Under the pieces are notes generated by a model that saw nothing but the letters and a program-made list of their open reading frames with translations, was not told where the DNA came from and made no database searches. A stretch of 64,000 nucleotides of DNA, taken from NCBI RefSeq assembly GCF_022647325.1, contig NZ_CP071407.1, positions 248,001 to 312,000 of the forward strand, written 5' to 3'. Origin of the DNA: Pantoea deleyi. Lineage in GTDB: Bacteria > Pseudomonadota > Gammaproteobacteria > Enterobacterales > Enterobacteriaceae. Below are positions 25,927 through 34,388 of the stretch, in pieces. Every line of letters begins with the position of its first letter. The first letter of the stretch is position 1. Made by a program: the position numbers and the translations under genes.

Positions 25927-26273
25927 GAGTAAAATAAGCTGACAGGAAATGCCCATAAGAAGCGGACTCTCTGTTAGTTCATGAAGTTACCTGGAAGTTA
26001 GTTGGTATCTAAATTAGAAATATTCATTTAAAACAACTAAATGTGCCGCATTTGCCTTATGAACTGAATTCTTACACAACATAAGTTAAATTGAATGTGT
26101 CGGGCTTATCATACTGCCGCTCCGTTCCCTTCTGTTCTTCAGCCTGAACTGACGCTAGCGTCAAGCCGCCAGGCACCCTAACCCCTGTTCAGCCTGAAAA
26201 AATGCTTCAACCTCACCGCAATGATACAGCCCGGCGGAAAAAACCGACCAGACCTGCCCTAAACCGCAGCCAG

Positions 26274-26319
26274 AAAAAAGCGCCTCGCCTGAGCCGCTCA
26301 CGGCTCCGCGAAAGGCGCT
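26274..26319 (-). terminator. Intrinsic terminator of the chemoreceptor gene
   Basis: On the minus strand an outer stem AGCGCCT/AGGCGCT (26313-26319 with 26279-26285) encloses an inner hairpin GAGCCG-TGAG-CGGCTC and is followed by a T-run (A tract at 26274-26279 on the plus strand). It lies just after the stop codon. Confidence 0.88.
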
Positions 26320-26334
26320 CCGGGGATAAATCAG

Positions 26335-27621
26335 TTAAGCATTGAGCTGATGGATAACGGTCGAAAACTCATTGACGCCGCTGTTAATCTCCTGGAAGCT
26401 CCGGCCCAGCTCGGTAATTTTGTCATTTTCGCGGGTGATGATGCTCTTTATCTCATCGAGCTGATGGTACATGTCGCTGATAAGCCGGTTATTCTCTTCG
26501 ATTACCGCAGTGATTTTCTGGGTGGATGACGACGTGGACGCGGCCAGCCGCCTGACTTCGCCAGCCACGACTGCAAATCCTCTGCCCGCTTCGCCTGCCC
26601 GTGCTGCCTCAATCGCCGCATTCAGCGCCAGGATATTGGTCTGTGACGTTATGCTGCTGATTGTCGAGATTATCTCGCTGATGTTCGCCGCCGATTCGTA
26701 GAGCTTTTTACTCACCGTAACTGCCGCTTCTACCTTGTCCGAAACCAGCATCGAGTTTTTAACGGTTTCCGTTAACACGTCTTTGGCGTTGTGTGAAATC
26801 TGCGAGGTCTCTTCAGAGGTCGTCACCGCAATATCAGCGATTCTGCGCGCATTTTCGACTCTGACCGTAATGTCAGAGGCGATTTTAATCACCTTATCAA
26901 TCGTGCCATACGCGTTAAGCACCGGCGTATAATTCGCTTCCAGCCAGACACGTTCTCCTGCGGCGTTTTTCCTTTCGAATCGCCCGCTGAAAGAGTGACC
27001 GCTGCGGATTTTCGCCCAGAAATCGGGGTTCTTCGTATAGAAATCATTAAAACAGAACATCCGGTGATGCTTGCCGACGATATCACTGCGCTGATAACCC
27101 ATTAACTTCAGAAAGTTATCATTGGCATCTAACACTTCACCGTCGGTCGTAAACTCAATTAACGCCATTGAGGCGTTAATGGCGCTGATAATCGCCTCTT
27201 TGCTTTTCAGTGCTTTGTGTTCTTCCGTAATGTCGCTGGCGATTTTTATCACCCGCACCACTTCGTTATGTTTATTTTTTACCGGGAAATAGGAACCGCC
27301 AATATAAAAAACGGATTTATCTTTCCGGCAGCGTTCAAAAACGCCGTTTATTGCGTTGCCCTGAGACAATGACTGCCAGAAGCTGGCGTATTCTGCCGTC
27401 TGCGTATAGGCGCTCTGACAGAGTGCGCGATGATGCAACCCCGTCACTTCACTCAGCGTATAGCCTGTCATCGCGAGGAAAATATCATTCGCCTTAATGA
27501 TCTTCCCCTGAGGAGAAAATTCAACCCATCCCATTGCGCCTTTAATAGCGCTGACATCATCAACCATTCCGGTGGCGTCTGATTTTATCGCTCTCTGGAT
27601 GACTTCATTCACATTGAACAT
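26335..27621 (-). CDS. Soluble methyl-accepting chemotaxis protein with two PAS domains
   Basis: This 428-aa protein has two PAS domains (about residues 20-130 and 142-255; FYIGGSYFPVKN and VWLEANYTPVLN mark their ends, each followed by KIASDIT) and a C-terminal MCP signalling domain with the invariant hairpin tip SSITSQTNILALNAAIEAAR and AGEAGRGFAVVAGEVRRLA. There is no transmembrane segment and no HAMP domain, so it is a cytoplasmic receptor of the BdlA/Aer-like PAS type, probably sensing redox state or a small intracellular ligand. GAGG precedes the ATG by 6 nt. It is monocistronic and ends at a strong terminator. Confidence 0.92.
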   Translation of the reverse strand: MFNVNEVIQRAIKSDATGMVDDVSAIKGAMGWVEFSPQGKIIKANDIFLAMTGYTLSEVTGLHHRALCQSAYTQTAEYASFWQSLSQGNAINGVFERCRKDKSVFYIGGSYFPVKNKHNEVVRVIKIASDITEEHKALKSKEAIISAINASMALIEFTTDGEVLDANDNFLKLMGYQRSDIVGKHHRMFCFNDFYTKNPDFWAKIRSGHSFSGRFERKNAAGERVWLEANYTPVLNAYGTIDKVIKIASDITVRVENARRIADIAVTTSEETSQISHNAKDVLTETVKNSMLVSDKVEAAVTVSKKLYESAANISEIISTISSITSQTNILALNAAIEAARAGEAGRGFAVVAGEVRRLAASTSSSTQKITAVIEENNRLISDMYHQLDEIKSIITRENDKITELGRSFQEINSGVNEFSTVIHQLNA

Positions 27622-28033
27622 ACAAACCTCAGAGGATGACTGTAATGTATCTTCATTTTTCGTTGACGTATTGCCGCATCAGATCAATGCCGGTTACATG
27701 CAAGAAAATCCTTTGTACGCCTTAAGCGTCACCGATATCGCCACGCAGACCGGAAAAACACCCAGGCCTGGGCCTGCACATGGAAGCACACCTTCTAAGC
27801 ATTATCGGAAGTGACCGGCAAGACTTTAACGGATATTAACTGTTAAGGGCGCCTGCTGATTTGGGGTGACAGAAAGGGTGTTACGGATCTTCATCTCGCA
27901 GTTAATGGAAACCGGAGCAGGATCCGGCAGGGATTGCGTTGCCGGTCAGGGAGGGCAGCAAGCGGAAACGGCCCTGGCGAGGACCAGGGCGTCAGGGCTG
28001 AGCAAAGAGATTGTATTTACTGTGAGTTAAAAA
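27622..28033. other. 412-bp intergenic region
   Basis: No supportable gene. A perfect 7-bp hairpin, GCCCTGG/CCAGGGC (27971-27990), lies 44 bp past the stop of the minus-strand DUF3237 gene and may help end its transcript. A short plus-strand stretch (LSVTDIATQTG) faintly recalls an AraC-type helix-turn-helix but is too short to call. Confidence 0.5.
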
Positions 28034-28501
28034 TCAGACTACTTTGTAAAATTCCAGCGTCACGCCGGACGCGGTTCTTTCTGCGGCGCAGATAAACACC
28101 GATGTCGTGAGCCATGACAACTCAGGCACATCGGTTTCAAATACCGGGACGCTTCTGAAATAAATCTGTGAAGGCGGCAGTTCATCAAAAAAGCGCATGT
28201 CATCCCCGAACAGCTTCTCTTTAAATGCGTCAGGTACGCGACGAATGCCATTATTCTCGACATAAACTGTGCCCTGGCCGACATGTAAGGCATAACGGGC
28301 CGAGAGGCGGCAAATCCCATCCGGATCAATGAACTGGCTGTCGATACCCCCCGGCATGACCTGCCCGTTGAGCGCGCCGGAGACGGTGCCGGAGCGTATC
28401 GGGATAAGCTGGCGCTTCCCCTTTAAAGGGCTGCTGGAGATCACAACGGGTTTATCGACGTGAATATCAATTCTGAAGCTGTATTCGAGTGCGGGTAACA
28501 T
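28034..28501 (-). CDS. DUF3237 family protein
   Basis: This 155-aa protein begins MLPALEYSFRIDIHVDKPVV, with GKRQLIPIRSGTVSGALNGQ and VMPGGIDSQF, the DUF3237 signature. It is a soluble beta-barrel-like protein of unknown activity; some members sit with catabolic genes for aromatic or sugar compounds. The start at 28501 has a perfect AGGAGG ribosome binding site; a longer frame to 28570 would overlap this site and is less likely. It stands between the chemoreceptor and the DUF4432 gene on the same strand, separated from the latter by a terminator. Confidence 0.85.
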   Translation of the reverse strand: MLPALEYSFRIDIHVDKPVVISSSPLKGKRQLIPIRSGTVSGALNGQVMPGGIDSQFIDPDGICRLSARYALHVGQGTVYVENNGIRRVPDAFKEKLFGDDMRFFDELPPSQIYFRSVPVFETDVPELSWLTTSVFICAAERTASGVTLEFYKVV

Positions 28502-28597
28502 AGTTCCTCCTGTTATCCCGCCAGTATAGAGAGACCCGCAGCGCGCGGTATAGCCAATGATGCGCCTCACGCGTTAATTCACTCTTTAGCCAGAATG

Positions 28598-28625
28598 AAA
28601 AATCCCGGTGCCGGAGGACCGGGAT
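28598..28625 (-). terminator. Intrinsic terminator of the DUF4432 gene
   Basis: An 8-bp stem ATCCCGGT/ACCGGGAT (28602-28625) is followed on the minus strand by TTTTT, 12 bp past the stop codon. Confidence 0.8.
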
Positions 28626-28636
28626 GGGTGCGTGGT

Positions 28637-29845
28637 TTACTCTTTTGCTATCGGCGTTTCACTTTCCTCAATCTTTGTCTCGCCCTGAATGGTGCTGATA
28701 CGTTTTTCCACCTCACTGACCTGCTCGCGGCTGTGCAGCAGGGTATACGTCAGATCAAACTGCGTGCTGGCACCCGGCTGCAGTTGCTTCACGCGTTTCT
28801 GCTCGCGTTCCACGGTCACCGGATAAGCATAACTGGTGCCCGGCTCGATGCCGGTCACATATCCCTGCTTCAGGGTGTCGGTGTTTTTCCACAGCGTCAG
28901 CACGGGCAGCTGGCGGGTATCAAACTGAATCGAAGCGCCACTGTTTCCCGCCTTGTTAACAACCGCAGCCACACTCTGATGATTGCTGTCAGAGAGAGGC
29001 TTGATGTTGAACACCATCTCATCGAAATCTCTGGTCGGCCCATTATAGGTCTGCCACGCTTTCAGCCCGGCCTTCGCGTAGTCATTGAACGGGCTGATGC
29101 CGGACATCGGCGCGATAAAGCGGGCGCCCTCTTCCAGGATAGGCTGACCAAAGTTGCTGTGATAGATGATCTGATAATCGTGCGGATAGTCGGCATGATT
29201 CGTTAACACGTCATGCAGGCTGAAACTGTCGCTGCCCGGTACGTAACGCAGTTCGGTCATGGTCTGCAGATCGGTTTTCTTGAAGGTGCTCTCTTTGATC
29301 AGGCCACGAATGCGAATCTCGTGCGGGGCTGCATCGGCGACCTCCACTTCCAGCTGAGAAACCGGCGTGTTGCCCGCTTTACCGTGCAGGGTGTAAATAC
29401 GCCCTTCATCAGTAACCGGATGGCCGGTCCACTCATAGCCGCAGCGCACCATCATTTCGTTAAAGCCGTCCAGCCAGCCCAGACCGTTACGGCTCTCAAG
29501 ATTGATATAGGCGGGATTGACCACCTCTTTCACCGGCGAATCCCAGCCCATGCGGGAACCAAAGCCTTCAACACGTAACAGGTTCATGCCGCGCGTCGGA
29601 CTCAGTGTAATGGTCAGCCCATCCTGACTGTGGATGGTCAGAATTTTACTGCCCTCCTGCTTGCCGCCGTGCAGCACCTTTTGCTCAATGCTGAACGGCT
29701 TACCCTGCGCTTTCAGCTCGCTGCTGGTGATCTTCCAGTTTCCCTGCTCGGTGCCCTGTTCAGCACTAGTCAGCACCCAGGTTTTTGCAGCCGCTGAGCC
29801 GGAAACCAGAACCGCCAGCATCGTTAACGTCAGTTTTATCTTCAT
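28637..29845 (-). CDS. Exported DUF4432 protein (aldose-1-epimerase-like)
   Basis: This 402-aa protein has a Sec signal peptide (MKIKLTLTMLAVLVSGSAAAK) and a DUF4432 domain of the galactose-mutarotase superfamily. LSPTRGMNLLRVEGFGSRMG, NPAYINLESRNGLGWLDGFN and MMVRCGYEWTGHP are the family blocks. Superfamily members bind sugars in a beta-sandwich; DUF4432 enzymes are not well characterised. The periplasmic location is unusual for the family. GGAG precedes ATG 29845 by 6 nt; an ATG four codons earlier is less well placed. It is divergent from the peroxiredoxin operon across 365 bp. Confidence 0.85.
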   Translation of the reverse strand: MKIKLTLTMLAVLVSGSAAAKTWVLTSAEQGTEQGNWKITSSELKAQGKPFSIEQKVLHGGKQEGSKILTIHSQDGLTITLSPTRGMNLLRVEGFGSRMGWDSPVKEVVNPAYINLESRNGLGWLDGFNEMMVRCGYEWTGHPVTDEGRIYTLHGKAGNTPVSQLEVEVADAAPHEIRIRGLIKESTFKKTDLQTMTELRYVPGSDSFSLHDVLTNHADYPHDYQIIYHSNFGQPILEEGARFIAPMSGISPFNDYAKAGLKAWQTYNGPTRDFDEMVFNIKPLSDSNHQSVAAVVNKAGNSGASIQFDTRQLPVLTLWKNTDTLKQGYVTGIEPGTSYAYPVTVEREQKRVKQLQPGASTQFDLTYTLLHSREQVSEVEKRISTIQGETKIEESETPIAKE

Positions 29846-30210
29846 CCTTTGCTCCATTAGCTGAATCGTTTTTTCATTGTGTAAGCGAAACTTACTGGCT
29901 GACGCCTTTCAGAAACGTGACCATGCTCACCTGATACTAAATTTGTATTTTTAAGCGGCATTAATGCGGACTGAATCACATAAATTCCGCATAAACAGGA
30001 ATAACAACGGCGCATTATGAGACGCGGAAGGTCAGTAGCTTTAATCGATTCAGCGTTGATAACCCGACGAAAGATTAACCGGACGCTCACCTCCTGATAA
30101 AAATCCGTGAAAAATTTTAAAACCAGCGCAACTTTTTCCATTTCTAAGCGAACCTGTTAACAGAGGCAGCAGACAACTCCGTCTGTTCGTCAATCGAGAG
30201 AGTAATGCCA
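29846..30210. other. 365-bp divergent promoter region
   Basis: No gene seen. It must hold the promoters of the DUF4432 gene (leftward) and of the peroxiredoxin-DsbD-sigma operon (rightward). AT-rich tracts lie around 29940-30000 and 30100-30140. No confident -35/-10 pair or ECF-type AAC motif can be assigned by eye. Confidence 0.4.
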
Positions 30211-30768
30211 ATGAAAAAGACCCTGAAAACCCTGGCCGTCGCGACGCTGCTGGCACTGAGTGTTCCGGCCACCTCCGCTTTTGCGGCATTAGAAGCCGGT
30301 CAGAAAGCGCCTGACTTTAAACTCGATGCCGCGCTGGCCGGTAAATCAACCACCTTCTCTCTGCAGCAGGCCCTGCAGAAAGGTCCGGTGGTGCTCTACT
30401 TCTTCCCCGCAGCCTTCAGCGCAGGCTGTACGCTCGAAGCACACGATTTTGCTGAAGCGACGGACGAATTCAAAAAGCTGGGCGCGACAGTGATTGGAGT
30501 GACCGCAGGCAATACCGATCAGATTGCGAAGTTCTCGCAGCTGGAGTGCCGTGACAAATTCACCGTGGCCGCCGATCCGGGTGCGAAAGTCGCGACCGAA
30601 TATAAAAGCACGATGGAGATGAAGGGTCAGAAAGTCTCAGACCGCACCTCTTACGTGATTGCCCCGGACGGCAAAATCCTGATGAGCTTCACCGATAAGA
30701 ATCCGGATACGCACATCCAGAAAGCGATGGATGCCGTTAAACAGTACCGTCAGGCCAATCCGGCTTAA
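30211..30768 (+). CDS. Periplasmic peroxiredoxin
   Basis: This 185-aa AhpC/TSA-family thiol peroxidase has an N-terminal signal peptide (MKKTLKTLAVATLLALSVPA, cleavage near AFA at 25). The peroxidatic cysteine is C73 in FFPAAFSAGCTLEAHDF, matching the PxxFxxxCTxE motif; C113 (LECRDKF) is the only other cysteine and a candidate resolving residue. It should reduce peroxides in the periplasm and needs a thiol reductant, which the DsbD-like protein encoded 24 bp downstream can supply. ATG 30211 is preferred over 30205 because GAGAGA is then 9 nt away. Confidence 0.88.
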   Translation: MKKTLKTLAVATLLALSVPATSAFAALEAGQKAPDFKLDAALAGKSTTFSLQQALQKGPVVLYFFPAAFSAGCTLEAHDFAEATDEFKKLGATVIGVTAGNTDQIAKFSQLECRDKFTVAADPGAKVATEYKSTMEMKGQKVSDRTSYVIAPDGKILMSFTDKNPDTHIQKAMDAVKQYRQANPA

Positions 30769-30792
30769 CTTCATCATCTGAGCAGGTAAATC

Positions 30793-32034
30793 ATGCTGAC
30801 TGCGATTGCAGCCGCCTTCCTCGGCGGCATTATTCTGAACCTTATGCCCTGCGTGTTTCCGGTGATCTCGCTGAAAGCACTGAGCCTGATCCGCCATCAT
30901 GACGCGCCCGGTCATGCCCGCGCAGAGGGCGTGGCGTTTCTGCTGGGTGTGGTGGTGACGATGGTCGCCCTGACCGCCGTGCTGCTGCTCGCCAGGGCGG
31001 GAGGCGCATCGGTCGGCTGGGGATTTCAGCTGCAATCGCCGCTGGTTATCGCCGCGCTGATTCTGGTGATGCTGGGGTCGGCGCTGAACCTGCTCGGACT
31101 GTTTGAAGTGGGGCTGTCGATACAGCGCGTGGGCGGCATGGGCGGCGACAGGGGCGGGCTGGTCGGCTCCGCCCTGACCGGTGCGCTGGCGATAATTGTT
31201 GCCACGCCCTGCAGCGCTCCTTTTATGGCCAGCGCGGTCGGCTATGCGCTGACCCAGCCTCCGCTGGTCAGTCTGGTGATCTTTATCGCGCTGGCGCTGG
31301 GTTTTGCTGCGCCCTTCACCCTGATTTCGTTCTTCCCGCTGCTGGCTCGCATCCTGCCTAAGCCCGGTGCGTGGATGATCACGCTGAAGCAGGGGCTGGC
31401 GTTTCCGATGCTGGGCGCGGTGGGCTGGCTGATCTGGGTGCTGGAGCGTCAGGCGGGATCGGCGGCGCTGGCCGCGATCCTGATCGGCTGTTTACTGCTG
31501 AGTTTCGCCGCCTGGCTGTATGGCATGGCGCAGAAACGCCGTATGATGGGTCAGCGTCATGTGATGCTGCATGTTGCAACCGCATTCTTTGTGGCGCTGG
31601 TGATCGTGCCGCTGATGAACCTGAACCGTTTTGCCAGTGCACCGGCTGAAACGGAGGCCGCTTCTGAGGCCGCCGCCGCCGTTGCCTGGTCGCCGCAGAA
31701 TGTCGATGCAATCAAAGGTCAGGGCAAGCCCATTCTGGTGAACTTTACCGCGTCCTGGTGTATTACCTGCCAGGTTAACGATCGGACATCGCTGTCGACC
31801 CAGGCGGTGAAAGCCGCGATGGCGCGCACCAGTACGATTTACATGGTTGCCGATTCCACTAAATATAATCCCGATGTCGAGCAGGCGCTCAGCGACTTTG
31901 GCCGTGGCGGGTTACCGCTCTATGTGGTCTATCCGGCTGATGGCGGTAAACCGGTGGTGCTGCCGCAGGTGCTGACGCCGGGCATTGTGATTTCCGCCCT
32001 GGATCAGGCGACAGAAAAAGGAAAGAAAACCTGA
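30793..32034 (+). CDS. DsbD-like membrane thiol reductase
   Basis: This 413-aa protein has a CcdA/DsbD-type transmembrane domain with eight or so helices and the paired redox cysteines C20 (NLMPCVFPV) and C140 (ATPCSAPF), followed by a periplasmic thioredoxin domain with C323-I-T-C326 (ASWCITC). The N-terminal alpha domain of classical DsbD is absent. It should carry electrons from cytoplasmic thioredoxin to the periplasm, most simply to the peroxiredoxin encoded just upstream. It is co-oriented with the downstream ECF sigma and anti-sigma genes. ScsB-like and truncated DsbD families are the closest relatives. Confidence 0.9.
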   Translation: MLTAIAAAFLGGIILNLMPCVFPVISLKALSLIRHHDAPGHARAEGVAFLLGVVVTMVALTAVLLLARAGGASVGWGFQLQSPLVIAALILVMLGSALNLLGLFEVGLSIQRVGGMGGDRGGLVGSALTGALAIIVATPCSAPFMASAVGYALTQPPLVSLVIFIALALGFAAPFTLISFFPLLARILPKPGAWMITLKQGLAFPMLGAVGWLIWVLERQAGSAALAAILIGCLLLSFAAWLYGMAQKRRMMGQRHVMLHVATAFFVALVIVPLMNLNRFASAPAETEAASEAAAAVAWSPQNVDAIKGQGKPILVNFTASWCITCQVNDRTSLSTQAVKAAMARTSTIYMVADSTKYNPDVEQALSDFGRGGLPLYVVYPADGGKPVVLPQVLTPGIVISALDQATEKGKKT

Positions 32035-32105
32035 AACTGATGACGACAGGACTGGCTGACGCGTTGCCGGGGCAGCGCGACAGGAGAGTGACCTGCGGGT
32101 GACCG

Positions 32106-32657
32106 ATGTCAGAGCGTGACCAACGCGCGCAGTGGCCAGCCCTGATGGCCCGCGCGCAGGCGGGCGACCGGGCTGCCTACAACCAGGTACTGAAAGCGAT
32201 GGTTCCGGCCATCCGGGCACTGGTGCGCAAAAAAATCCATGATGAGGCGCTGACAGAGGATGTCATTCAGGAGACCCTGCTGGCCATTCATCGTGTGCGC
32301 CACACTTACGATCCTGAACGCCCGATCCTTCCCTGGGTTGCCGCCATCGCCTCGGCCCGGACGATCGATATGCTGCGCCAGCAGGGCCGTCGTCAGGAAA
32401 TTCAGGATGAGGAGGCGCTGCAGGCTGAGCCCGCCCAGCCTGCGGACGCCGCCGACGACACGGATCGCCTCTCCGGCTATCTGGAGACCCTGCCGCAGCG
32501 TCAGCGGACCATTGTCGAATCGGTTCATCTGCGTGAGCAGAGTCTGGCGCAGGCCGCCGCCGAAACCGATCAGTCGCTCTCTGCGGTTAAATCCCTGTTG
32601 CATCGCGCAATGGTTAATCTTCGTAAATTCGGACGGACGCATCATGAGAAATCATGA
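32106..32657 (+). CDS. ECF-family RNA polymerase sigma factor
   Basis: This 183-aa ECF sigma factor has a sigma-2 region (LTEDVIQETLLAIHRVRHTY) and sigma-4 helix-turn-helix (LPQRQRTIVESVHLREQSLA, QSLSAVKSLLHRAMVNLRK). Its 3' end overlaps the next gene by 14 bp; that gene encodes a DUF1109/NrsF anti-sigma factor, the standard partner for this ECF group. The group often controls operons with periplasmic redox or metal-stress genes. Here the peroxiredoxin and DsbD-like genes are immediately upstream and are natural targets, giving an autoregulated envelope redox operon; this is inferred from gene order. Confidence 0.92.
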   Translation: MSERDQRAQWPALMARAQAGDRAAYNQVLKAMVPAIRALVRKKIHDEALTEDVIQETLLAIHRVRHTYDPERPILPWVAAIASARTIDMLRQQGRRQEIQDEEALQAEPAQPADAADDTDRLSGYLETLPQRQRTIVESVHLREQSLAQAAAETDQSLSAVKSLLHRAMVNLRKFGRTHHEKS

Positions 32658-33285
32658 CCAGTTAATTAATCAGCTCAGTGCTTCCGCACAGCCGGTCCGC
32701 CGCGTCTGGCCGACCGCCTGGCGCGTCGCGGGCTGGATCGCGCTCGCCCTGCCCTGTGGCGCGCTGACCAGCTGGGCATTTCATACCCGGCTCACTGACT
32801 GGTCTCAGCCTGGCGCCCTCGTCGCGCTGGCGGCCCTGCTGCTGTCGCTCGTTATCGCGGGCAGCACGCTGGCCGCCGCCTTCACGCTGAGTATTGCCGG
32901 CAGAAAACCGGTCAGCCTCCGCTGGCCGCTGCTGATGATCGGCATCTGGCTGGCGCTGAACCTGTTCAACCTGACTTCAGAAACCCCGCCTGCGGGTGCG
33001 GCCCGGTTGGGTGAAGGGATCCACTGCTATCTGTTTATGCTGTCGGCCAGCCTGCCCATGATGCTGATGTCGGTGGTTACCCTGCAGCGTACCCGCTCAC
33101 TCTATCCTGCGCGCAGCCTGGCGCTGAGCGGCTGCGGCAGCGCGTTTACCGCATCGATGCTGCTGTCGCTCTGCCATGATACGCACCTGCATCTTATCGA
33201 TTTCTCCATGCATCTGGCGGCAGGCATAACGATTGTGGCGCTGACGGTGATCGCGGGTCGCCGCTGGGTGCAGCTCGGCGACTGA
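32644..33285 (+). CDS. NrsF-type anti-sigma factor (DUF1109)
   Basis: This 213-aa integral membrane protein has about six helices (for example WRVAGWIALALPCGALTSWA, LVALAALLLSLVIAGSTLAA) and a short cytoplasmic N-terminus MRNHDQLINQLSASAQPVRR that is the sigma-binding part in the DUF1109/NrsF family. Cysteines at ALPCGAL, IHCYLF, SGCGSA and LCHDTH could sense thiol oxidation or metals. The start overlaps the sigma gene (ATG 32644, sigma stop 32657), so the two are translationally coupled. It should hold the ECF factor at the membrane until an envelope signal arrives. Confidence 0.88.
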   Translation: MRNHDQLINQLSASAQPVRRVWPTAWRVAGWIALALPCGALTSWAFHTRLTDWSQPGALVALAALLLSLVIAGSTLAAAFTLSIAGRKPVSLRWPLLMIGIWLALNLFNLTSETPPAGAARLGEGIHCYLFMLSASLPMMLMSVVTLQRTRSLYPARSLALSGCGSAFTASMLLSLCHDTHLHLIDFSMHLAAGITIVALTVIAGRRWVQLGD

Positions 33286-33301
33286 GCAGAGACAGTTTCT
33301 G

Positions 33302-33320
33302 TCCGCCTGAAACAGGCGGA
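33302..33320 (+). terminator. Hairpin after the anti-sigma gene
   Basis: An 8-bp stem TCCGCCTG/CAGGCGGA with an AAA loop lies 16 bp past the stop; the U-tract is weak (GATTTAC). Confidence 0.45.
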
Positions 33321-33476
33321 GCCGATTTACACGGCAACCGCAGGCGGCAGGCTGCAAATCCGGCTTTTCAGCCCGCTGTTTTAGCGTGTGACACGAAAAG
33401 CCGTTATCAGGGGGGCCAGAACCCCGCCGCTGACACAGGCTGAACAGAGGCCGTTTTCACATTACAGGAGAGGATG

Positions 33477-33893
33477 ATGGATAATGAGATGACAGGACAA
33501 TGCCACTGTGGCGCGGTGACATACCGGGTGACGCTGAAGGATGGATTTAATACGGTGCGCCGCTGCAACTGCTCATTTTGCCGGATGCGTGGCGCGGTGG
33601 TGGTATTTGCGACTAATGTGGCGCTGATTCGGGGCGAAGCGCAGCTTACCGAGTACCGTTTCAATAGCAAGGCGGTAGGCCACTACTTCTGCGCTGTCTG
33701 CGGCATCTACACCTTTCATCAGAGCCGCTCGCAGCCCGAACAGTTCGGGGTCAACGTCGCCTGTCTGGAAGGCGTTTCGCCCTTCGATTTCACCGATGTG
33801 CCGGTCTCCGATGGCATCCACCATCCTAAGGATGGCGGCGCGGGCGGTGTTGCCGGTCATCTGGTCTACACCCCACGCCCTCCTGACGCTTGA
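33477..33893 (+). CDS. GFA-family zinc protein
   Basis: This 138-aa protein of the glutathione-dependent formaldehyde-activating enzyme (GFA/Mss4-like) family has zinc-ligand motifs GQCHCGAVTY, RCNCSFC and FCAVCGIYTFH. Enzymatic activity of most family members is unproven. ATG 33477 is placed 6 nt after AGGAG; an ATG one codon earlier is possible. It stands alone and converges on the formate dehydrogenase operon, ending 10 bp before the DUF1641 stop codon, which hints at a possible link with C1 metabolism but is not evidence of one. Confidence 0.88.
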   Translation: MDNEMTGQCHCGAVTYRVTLKDGFNTVRRCNCSFCRMRGAVVVFATNVALIRGEAQLTEYRFNSKAVGHYFCAVCGIYTFHQSRSQPEQFGVNVACLEGVSPFDFTDVPVSDGIHHPKDGGAGGVAGHLVYTPRPPDA

Positions 33894-33902
33894 CCGACTG
33901 CG

Positions 33903-34388
33903 CTATTCCCGGCTGCTTTTGCCGCTGAAGCGGGTGATCGGCTTCTGCTCCTCGCGGTCAATCTGCTGCGAAAATACCTCCAGCGCCGCGAATATCGGGC
34001 GCAGGCCGCGCCAGAGATCCTCGTCATTAAGCAGCCGAATCATGCCGCGAATGCCGGGTGCGGCTTTCTCCTGCCGGGCCTCATCGCGGGCCGGTTTAAC
34101 GGCCATCGCCGCATCGCGAACGGCGAGCAGCAGATGCGTAAACCGTTCCGGCGGAACAGTGCCCAGCGTCATCATCAGCAGCGAGAGGTTTTGCACGGCG
34201 TTCTGGGTGCCGGGCTGATTAAGCCCTGAAACCAGAATCTTTCCCACTTCGCTGTTGGATTTCACCAGATCGTTCGCCAGCCGCAGAAAACCGTGCTGGT
34301 GGAGATTTTCGATCAGCTCGTCCAGCGCCTCGCGCGCCGTGGGCTCGGTGCGCGCAGGCGTAACCTGGTATTTCATCCGTTCTGCCAT
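33903..34388 (-). CDS. DUF1641 protein, formate dehydrogenase accessory subunit
   Basis: This 161-aa protein has a DUF1641 core (NAVQNLSLLMMTLGTVPPERF, GIRGMIRLLNDEDLWRGL). Homologues are encoded next to YjgC/FdhF-type formate dehydrogenases in many bacteria and are thought to be a small partner of the enzyme, but no activity is established. The start at 34388 overlaps the formate dehydrogenase stop codon by one base, so the two are translationally coupled. It is the second gene of a two-gene operon. Confidence 0.88.
   Translation of the reverse strand: MAERMKYQVTPARTEPTAREALDELIENLHQHGFLRLANDLVKSNSEVGKILVSGLNQPGTQNAVQNLSLLMMTLGTVPPERFTHLLLAVRDAAMAVKPARDEARQEKAAPGIRGMIRLLNDEDLWRGLRPIFAALEVFSQQIDREEQKPITRFSGKSSRE

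Noticed and set aside
27572..27814. 80-codon plus-strand frame with a faint AraC-like helix-turn-helix (LSVTDIATQTG)
   Set aside because: It overlaps the chemoreceptor start on the other strand, lacks the rest of the domain, and has no ribosome binding site.
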